DNA from: Streptomyces atratus
Lineage (GTDB): Bacteria; Actinomycetota; Actinomycetes; Streptomycetales; Streptomycetaceae
DNA length: 64,000 nucleotides
Reading direction: 5' to 3'
Assembly (NCBI RefSeq): GCF_900119365.1
Contig: NZ_FPJO01000013.1
Coordinates: 1-64,000 of the forward strand
Of the stretch, positions 59,300-64,000 are shown one piece after another. Position 1 is the stretch's first letter, and every line of letters begins with the position of its first letter. Under the pieces are notes generated by a model, which worked only from the letters and a program-made list of their open reading frames with translations, was not told the DNA's origin and ran no database searches. The translations under genes and the position numbers were made by a program.

Positions 59300-59878
59300 T
59301 CAGCCCGAGACGGCTTCGACCTCGTCGGCGGCCGCGTCGAGCAGGTCCGGCAGGCCGCCTTCGTGGTCGGGCAGCCGCTCGGGGGCGGAGGCGGGCAGCT
59401 GATGCTGACGGGCCACCAGCCGGTTCGCGACTCCGGGGTCCCAGGGTGTGAGCAGGGCGGCGGTGACATCGTCCGGGCAGTCGGTGCGGGCGATCAGGCC
59501 CCTTCGCTGGGTGCGTGCGAACGGTTCACGCCGGTGTGCGGCAGCCAGTGCGGACCAGTCGACGGGTCCGGCGGTGAGTACCGCGTCGGCGTCCAGCACA
59601 GTCCGGGCGGCGCGCAGCGCGGCGATCGCTTCCTCGGGCCCGGCCGAGGGCGTCCGCGCAGGCCGGGCGCGTGCGGCGGCCCGGTCCTCGAAGCTGCGCG
59701 TCCGCGCGTCGGAACGCCGCGCCCGGGCGGCGAGGACGGTGTCGTTCAACTCCGCCGAAGCGGGTGGGCGCGCGTCGTCCGGCAGCAGTGAGATCGCCCA
59801 GGTGAGCAGCCGGTGGAAGTCTGCGGCTCGTCTGTCCGCGGCTGCCTGCGATGTCGCGGAACCGACCTTGTGGATCAT
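59300..59878 (-). CDS. hypothetical protein
   Basis: A 192-residue Ala/Arg-rich, largely helical protein with strong high-GC codon bias on this strand. It begins IHKVGSATSQAAADRRAADF, and the middle reads AVLTAGPVDWSALAAAHRREP. No motif, signal peptide or membrane segment was seen. ATG 59878 is chosen; the frame is open 63 bases further upstream. It diverges from the GNAT gene at 60109 and could be a Streptomyces-specific protein. Confidence 0.6.
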   Translation of the reverse strand: MIHKVGSATSQAAADRRAADFHRLLTWAISLLPDDARPPASAELNDTVLAARARRSDARTRSFEDRAAARARPARTPSAGPEEAIAALRAARTVLDADAVLTAGPVDWSALAAAHRREPFARTQRRGLIARTDCPDDVTAALLTPWDPGVANRLVARQHQLPASAPERLPDHEGGLPDLLDAAADEVEAVSG

Positions 59879-60108
59879 CCGGCCAACCGTTCCCGTCAGT
59901 GCTCCGCCGTGTGTCGTCTCCGCCCCGGCCGCACCCCGCACGGCGCGGACTGCTGACCGGTACTCAACCGTAGGCGACGAGGCTCCATGACCGCGCGGCG
60001 GTTTCCGCCCGGGCCGGCGGCCCTCGGCCCCGACGCCGCCCGTCGCAGGTGGTGACCGGAAACAATCTTCTTTGGCCTCGATGACGGCCTGTGGCAGGGT
60101 GCTCCGTT

Positions 60109-60876
60109 GTGACAGAGAACGACAGCATCCGGATCATCCCGCTCGCCGAGCGTCCGTCGTTGGTCTCGCGACTCTACGAGATCAACGACTCCTGGCCCGT
60201 GTTCACCCACCACGAACCCGTCGCGGGTGCCTTGTTGAGCCAGGTTCCCGAGGAATTCCCGCAGTACTGCGTGGCGGCGACCGACGGTGACCGGGTCGTG
60301 GCACGCGGGTTCAGTGTGCCGTTCAACTCCGAACTCGACGGACGTGAGGAAATGCCCGATCAGGGCTGGGACCGAGTGCTGGTGTGGGCGTTCCGCGACC
60401 GGCAGTTCGGGAACGCGCCGACCGCGGCCAGTGCGCTCGAGATCTCGGTGGACGTCGACTATCTCGGCCGGGGTCTGTCCTATCGCATGCTGGCCGCGCT
60501 GCGGCAGGCGGCCGGCCGGCAGGGGCACGACGCCCTGCTGGCGCCGGTCCGCCCGACGGCCAAGCACGTGGAGCCTCGTGTGCCCATGACCGAATACCTG
60601 CGCCGCCGCCGGGACGACGGACTGCCCGCCGACCCGTGGGTCCGGGTGCACGTCAAGGCGGGCGGCACCGTCGAGAAGGTCGCTCCCGCCTCGATGACGG
60701 TCAGCGGTTCACTGGCTCAGTGGCGGCAGTGGACCGGCCTGCCGTTCGACCGCGACGGTGCCGTCGAGGTACCCGGCGCGCTGACACCGGTGCACTGCGA
60801 CACCGCGCACGATCACGCCGTCTACGTCGAACCCAACGTCTGGATCCGGCACGCCATCGAGGCGCGTACCGCTTGA
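60109..60876 (+). CDS. GNAT-family N-acetyltransferase
   Basis: A 255-residue protein. The central section has GNAT features: ALEISVDVDYLGRGLSYRMLAALRQAA with the acetyl-CoA pyrophosphate loop (YLGRGLS), then HDALLAPVRPTAKHV. Flanking parts (ENDSIRIIPLAERPSLVSRL at the start, PVHCDTAHDHAVYVEPNVWI at the end) are typical of a long actinobacterial GNAT group of unknown substrate. GTG 60109 is chosen over GTG 60091 because TENDSIRII aligns with the usual N terminus. It converges on the beta-lactamase gene, 13 bp away. Confidence 0.82.
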   Translation: MTENDSIRIIPLAERPSLVSRLYEINDSWPVFTHHEPVAGALLSQVPEEFPQYCVAATDGDRVVARGFSVPFNSELDGREEMPDQGWDRVLVWAFRDRQFGNAPTAASALEISVDVDYLGRGLSYRMLAALRQAAGRQGHDALLAPVRPTAKHVEPRVPMTEYLRRRRDDGLPADPWVRVHVKAGGTVEKVAPASMTVSGSLAQWRQWTGLPFDRDGAVEVPGALTPVHCDTAHDHAVYVEPNVWIRHAIEARTA

Positions 60877-60889
60877 GAAAGCACCTCGG

Positions 60890-61843
60890 CTACGACAGTG
60901 TGTCGGCGACCACGGACGCCGCCTGCGCGATGAGTTCGTTGTCGTAGTCGGCGTCCGGCTCGCTCCGGTTCGAGAGGATCGCCACCACGATGGGGGCCTT
61001 GTCGGGCGGCCACACCACGGCGATGTCGTTGCGGGTGCCGTAGGTGCCACCGGATCCGGTCTTGTCGCCGATGACCCAGTTCTTGGGCATTCCGGCCCTG
61101 ATGAGCTCGTCTCCGGTCGCATTGGTCCGCAGCCACTTCGTCAGCTGCGCGCGTTCGCCCTTTTCGAGGACGCCTCCGAGGACGAACGCCCGCAGGTCGC
61201 CCGCGAGCGCCCGTGGCGTGCTCGTGTCGGACAGGGCACCGGGCGACCACTGGTTGAGTTGCGGTTCCCCGTGTTCCATCCGCGTCACGTCGTCGCCGAT
61301 CCCGGCGAGCACCGCGTCCAGGCCCCGGGGGCCGCCCAGCCGGTCGAGGAGCAGGTTGGCCGCGGTGTTGTCGCTGAAACGGACGGCGGCGTCGCACAGC
61401 GCGCCCAGGCTCATCCCGGTGCCGACGTGCTTCTCGCTCACCGGGGAGTTGCTGACCAGATCGTCCCGGGAGTACGTGATCACCTCGTCCAGCCCGTCCA
61501 CGGAGTACTTGCGCAACACCGCTCCCGCTGCCAGTGCCTTGAACGTGGAGGCGTAGGCGAAGCGTTCTCCGTCGTTGTGGGTGACCTCGCGACCGGTGCC
61601 GGTGTCGATGGCGTAGACGCCGAGCCGTGCGTCGAACTTGCGCTCGAGCTCCTTGAACCGTCCCGTGAACGGCTTCGCGCCCTCGGCCGGTCCCGTCGCC
61701 CCGGCGCGCGGGGAGGACGCCGCCGGGGAGGAGGGGGACGAGGGGTGGGGATCCTCGCCGCCGCATGCCGTGAGCGGTACGAGGGCGAGCGTGGCCAGTG
61801 CGCATACGGTGACGCGGCGTTCCGTGCCGATCAGCGGTTTCAT
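60890..61843 (-). CDS. class A beta-lactamase lipoprotein
   Basis: A 317-residue serine beta-lactamase. The signal peptide ends in a lipobox LTAC (Cys27), then a Ser/Pro-rich linker, then the catalytic domain with every class A motif: STFK (Ser99-Lys102), SDN (FSDNTAAN), the omega-loop ExxLN (EPQLN) and KTG (GDKTGSGG). It hydrolyses beta-lactams outside the membrane while tethered to it. It follows the Ser/Thr kinase gene by 193 bp on the same strand. Streptomyces chromosomes often carry such genes without a linked beta-lactam cluster, and none is seen here. Confidence 0.96.
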   Translation of the reverse strand: MKPLIGTERRVTVCALATLALVPLTACGGEDPHPSSPSSPAASSPRAGATGPAEGAKPFTGRFKELERKFDARLGVYAIDTGTGREVTHNDGERFAYASTFKALAAGAVLRKYSVDGLDEVITYSRDDLVSNSPVSEKHVGTGMSLGALCDAAVRFSDNTAANLLLDRLGGPRGLDAVLAGIGDDVTRMEHGEPQLNQWSPGALSDTSTPRALAGDLRAFVLGGVLEKGERAQLTKWLRTNATGDELIRAGMPKNWVIGDKTGSGGTYGTRNDIAVVWPPDKAPIVVAILSNRSEPDADYDNELIAQAASVVADTLS

Positions 61844-62036
61844 CGTCGTCCGGTTCCTTCTGTTCGTTTCGGCGGCGCGAGTGCGGCCGGCGCGGCTGCG
61901 ACCGGTGCCGGGTCCAGTGGGCCGGTATTCGGCAGGGCCGGGCTCCCGTGCAGGGGTGGACCCCGGCGCCGTTCCCCGGCGAGAGCCGCCAGCACGTCCC
62001 GGTCCGGGAGAAGCCCGACGACTGACGGTGTGCGTC

Positions 62037-63836
62037 TCAGGCGTGGAAGCCGTTGCAGACGACGGAGGTGTACTTCGTGGACCCGCCCTCGACGTGGTAC
62101 AGCACCACGGTCCAGTCGCCCCTGTCGTCTCCCACCGGGAGCGCGTCGACGGTGCGTTCGCCGAAGTGGGCACGGAAGTCGTCGGGGTACTTGAACCTGA
62201 CGGTTCCGCCGGAGGTCCAACGGGAGTAGATGTCGACGGGTTTGCTGGTGAAGCCGATGCCCTTGCTGACGGACCGGAGGGGCCGTCCGGTGGATCGGTC
62301 CGTCTCGTGCGGGGGCCGCACCCCCACGGATATGTAGTACGGCGCCGGCCTCTCGCCCTCTCCGGCGTTCTGCGGGCGCAGCTCCAGCGTGGCGGTGTCG
62401 GAGCCCGTGGTGTGGGAGACGGAGGACCGCAGTCCGGTGGGCGGTGAGGCATCGGCGATGCTGGACAGATCGCAGGAGCCGATGCCCTGGGCTGCCTGCG
62501 CAGGATCGTCGGACAGGGTCCAGCGGTCCTGCGAGACGCGGTCGTTCACGATGTGGTCCGGCGGTCCACCGGCCGGCCGCTTGCCGGCGGACGGCGAAGA
62601 GGCCGTCCGCGGCGCGGTCGGCTGCCCGGACGTGGTGATCTCCGTCGTGGGGTCGGCACCGGTGTCCCTGCTGTCCGATTCCGGGAGCAGCCAGACTGTC
62701 ATCGGCACCGCGATCGCCACCGCGCACACCGCGAGCCAGGCTCTGCCGCGTGAGGTCCGGGCGGGGCGCCGCTGCGGGTCCGGGCCGTCGTCCGGTGCGG
62801 TGTCCGGCAGCCCCTTGGGTGCGGTGGTCGCGACCAGCTCCGCCGTGCCGACGACCGGCTCGCGGTTCGTCGGCTGTGTCCCGGCCCCGCTCTCCGACGC
62901 CCGGACCGTTCCAGTCTCCGGCTCCGCCTCCAGGTGCACGCCGGACGGCGTGGGCGGCGTCGTCGCGTACCCGGGTTCGGGTACGGGTTCGGCGGTGCGT
63001 ACCAGCATCCGGTAGTGGGCGTCCGACGCAAGCGGCGAGTCCACCGCGCAGTGCGCGATCACGGCGGCCGGCTCGGGCCGGTCCTCCGGGCCCTTGGCCA
63101 CGCACTGCCGGATGATTTCGGCCAGCTCGGGCCGTACGCCTGCCAGGTCGATGTCCTCGTGCACGGTCCGGTAGCTCACCGCCGCCGGTTCGCCGGTGCC
63201 GTACGGAGGCCGGCCCGTCGCCGTGTACGCGAGGGTCGCGCCCAGCGCGAAGACATCGGCCGCCGGGCCCACCTCGTTGCGCAGGAGCACCTCGGGTGCC
63301 GTGAAGCCGGGGGTCCCCGACACCATCCCGTCCCGGGTCAGGATCGTCTGCTCAAGTCCTCGCGCGATTCCGAAGTCGATCAGTTGCGGCCCCTGCGGGG
63401 AGAGGATCACGTTGTGCGGCTTCAGGTCCCGGTGGGTGACTCCATGGGCATGGACCGCGGCCAGTCCTTCGGCGAGCGCGGCGAGCAGTCTCAGGGCGCT
63501 GTCCGCCGGGAAGGGCCCACTCGCACCCACGGCGCCGCGCAGGGTGGGCCCTGACACGTACTCGGTGGCCAGCCAGTAGGGAGGCGCGTCGAGCGAAGCC
63601 TCGATCAACTGCGCGGTGTAGGCACTGCGCACGGCCTCGACGGTCGCGGTCTCCCGCCGGAACCGGGCCAGCGCCTCGGGGTGGTCGCTGATCTCCTCTC
63701 GGATGACCTTCACAGCCACCAGCCGTCCGCCGGGCGACCTGCCGAGATACACCTGCCCCATGCCGCCCGCGCCGAGACGGGCGAGAAGGTGGTAGGCGCC
63801 CATGCGCGCGGGGTCCTGAGGTCGCAGTGCATCCAC
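62037..63836 (-). CDS. membrane Ser/Thr protein kinase (PknB-like)
   Basis: A 599-residue receptor-type kinase. The catalytic domain (about 13-270) has the P-loop LGAGGMGQVYLG, VAVK (Lys43), catalytic HRDLKPHN (about 137), DFG and the SGTPGFTAPE activation segment. A Pro/Thr-rich juxtamembrane part leads to one TM helix (about 368-388, AWLAVCAVAIAVPMTVWLLP) and an extracellular domain of about 200 residues unlike PASTA repeats, ending in an apparent Cys pair (GSCDLSS and VVCNGFHA). Ligand unknown. GTG 63836 (DALRPQDPARMGAYHLL) is the usual start form in Streptomyces; a further 16 codons upstream are open. It may regulate the adjacent beta-lactamase, but there is no direct sign of that. Confidence 0.92.
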   Translation of the reverse strand: MDALRPQDPARMGAYHLLARLGAGGMGQVYLGRSPGGRLVAVKVIREEISDHPEALARFRRETATVEAVRSAYTAQLIEASLDAPPYWLATEYVSGPTLRGAVGASGPFPADSALRLLAALAEGLAAVHAHGVTHRDLKPHNVILSPQGPQLIDFGIARGLEQTILTRDGMVSGTPGFTAPEVLLRNEVGPAADVFALGATLAYTATGRPPYGTGEPAAVSYRTVHEDIDLAGVRPELAEIIRQCVAKGPEDRPEPAAVIAHCAVDSPLASDAHYRMLVRTAEPVPEPGYATTPPTPSGVHLEAEPETGTVRASESGAGTQPTNREPVVGTAELVATTAPKGLPDTAPDDGPDPQRRPARTSRGRAWLAVCAVAIAVPMTVWLLPESDSRDTGADPTTEITTSGQPTAPRTASSPSAGKRPAGGPPDHIVNDRVSQDRWTLSDDPAQAAQGIGSCDLSSIADASPPTGLRSSVSHTTGSDTATLELRPQNAGEGERPAPYYISVGVRPPHETDRSTGRPLRSVSKGIGFTSKPVDIYSRWTSGGTVRFKYPDDFRAHFGERTVDALPVGDDRGDWTVVLYHVEGGSTKYTSVVCNGFHA

Positions 63837-63949
63837 GGCACGACTGTGCCATATGTGCACACACGGTGGAGCGAAGGTCGTCAACTCGTAACCGGATCGG
63901 TCGCTCTCAACACGAGGGTGACGACGCAGGCCGTGTCAGGATGCTCGGC

Positions 63950-64000
63950 ATGTCCGGTCGCGCACTGAGTTTCGGAGTGATGGCGCAAGCGTACGAGCGG
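63950..64000 (+). CDS. probable SAM-dependent methyltransferase (first 17 codons)
   Basis: The last 51 bases encode SGRALSFGVMAQAYER after ATG 63950 (alternative ATG 63941) and run off the window. This is the characteristic N terminus of a common Streptomyces class I methyltransferase group (…FGxxAxAYERxRPGYP). The gene is divergent from the kinase. Only the start is visible. Confidence 0.55.
   Translation, partial: MSGRALSFGVMAQAYER

Noticed and set aside
60890..61843. Beta-lactamase as the resistance gene of a beta-lactam cluster
   Set aside because: No ACV synthetase, IPNS or clavam genes are in the window; such lactamases are common in Streptomyces chromosomes.

Overview
The window comes from a high-GC actinomycete, almost certainly Streptomyces. 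The support is very high third-position GC, frequent GTG starts, ATGA/GTGA translational overlaps, a LAXTG sortase-E substrate, a butyrolactone-receptor-like TetR protein and a Streptomyces-type contractile injection system (CIS). No rRNA, tRNA or CRISPR array was seen. Many very long antisense reading frames are high-GC shadows and are not annotated.

Region 1 (1-10,310, minus strand) is a nonribosomal peptide synthetase (NRPS) locus read right to left: an ArsR-type regulator with a large inverted-repeat operator, an MFS exporter, a 2,247-residue NRPS (degenerate carrier, then C-A-T-C-A-T, second A domain serine-like), and a further NRPS gene beginning with a C domain that leaves the window. 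A 23-bp tandem repeat lies just upstream of the large NRPS. Region 2 (10,310-14,670) is a graveyard of mobile DNA: a shattered IS5-type transposase, a small amber-interrupted gene, a PIG-L deacetylase gene, a broken IS3-family element, and a 200-bp MITE (miniature inverted-repeat transposable element) with 43-bp ends nested exactly at the IS3 OrfB stop codon.

Region 3 (14,670-24,350) holds envelope and secreted functions: a large SdrD/SpaA-like wall protein, a membrane-anchored protein, a beta-helix lipoprotein, a Tat-exported DyP peroxidase, an IS4-type relic, a HAD phosphatase and a TetR regulator. Region 4 (24,357-33,516, plus) is a compact five-gene operon: a carrier protein fused to the membrane/condensing part typical of epsilon-poly-lysine synthetases; a truncated C-A-T-TE NRPS; a SyrP/TauD-like dioxygenase; and SbnB- and SbnA-like enzymes, which together make L-2,3-diaminopropionate (Dap). 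The A-domain pocket looks diaminoacid-like, so a Dap-based peptide or oligomer is the natural prediction. This split Pls-type architecture is the most novel system in the window.

Region 5 (34,391-56,856) follows a CBS-domain gene. It is a nearly complete CIS: sheath, two tube proteins, LysM hub, spike, PAAR tip, gp25 and gpJ/gpI-like baseplate, AAA+ ATPase, DUF4255 cap protein and several membrane or beta-propeller accessories, arranged as divergent operons around a LuxR-type regulator. No tail-fibre gene and no clear tape-measure gene were seen; a 968-residue disordered protein with nine V/L-Q-R motifs occupies the middle of the locus. Region 6 (56,900-64,000) is ordinary chromosome: AhpD-like and pirin genes with a shared operator-like control region, two GNAT acetyltransferases, a hypothetical gene, a class A beta-lactamase lipoprotein, a Ser/Thr kinase with an extracellular domain, and the first codons of a likely methyltransferase.
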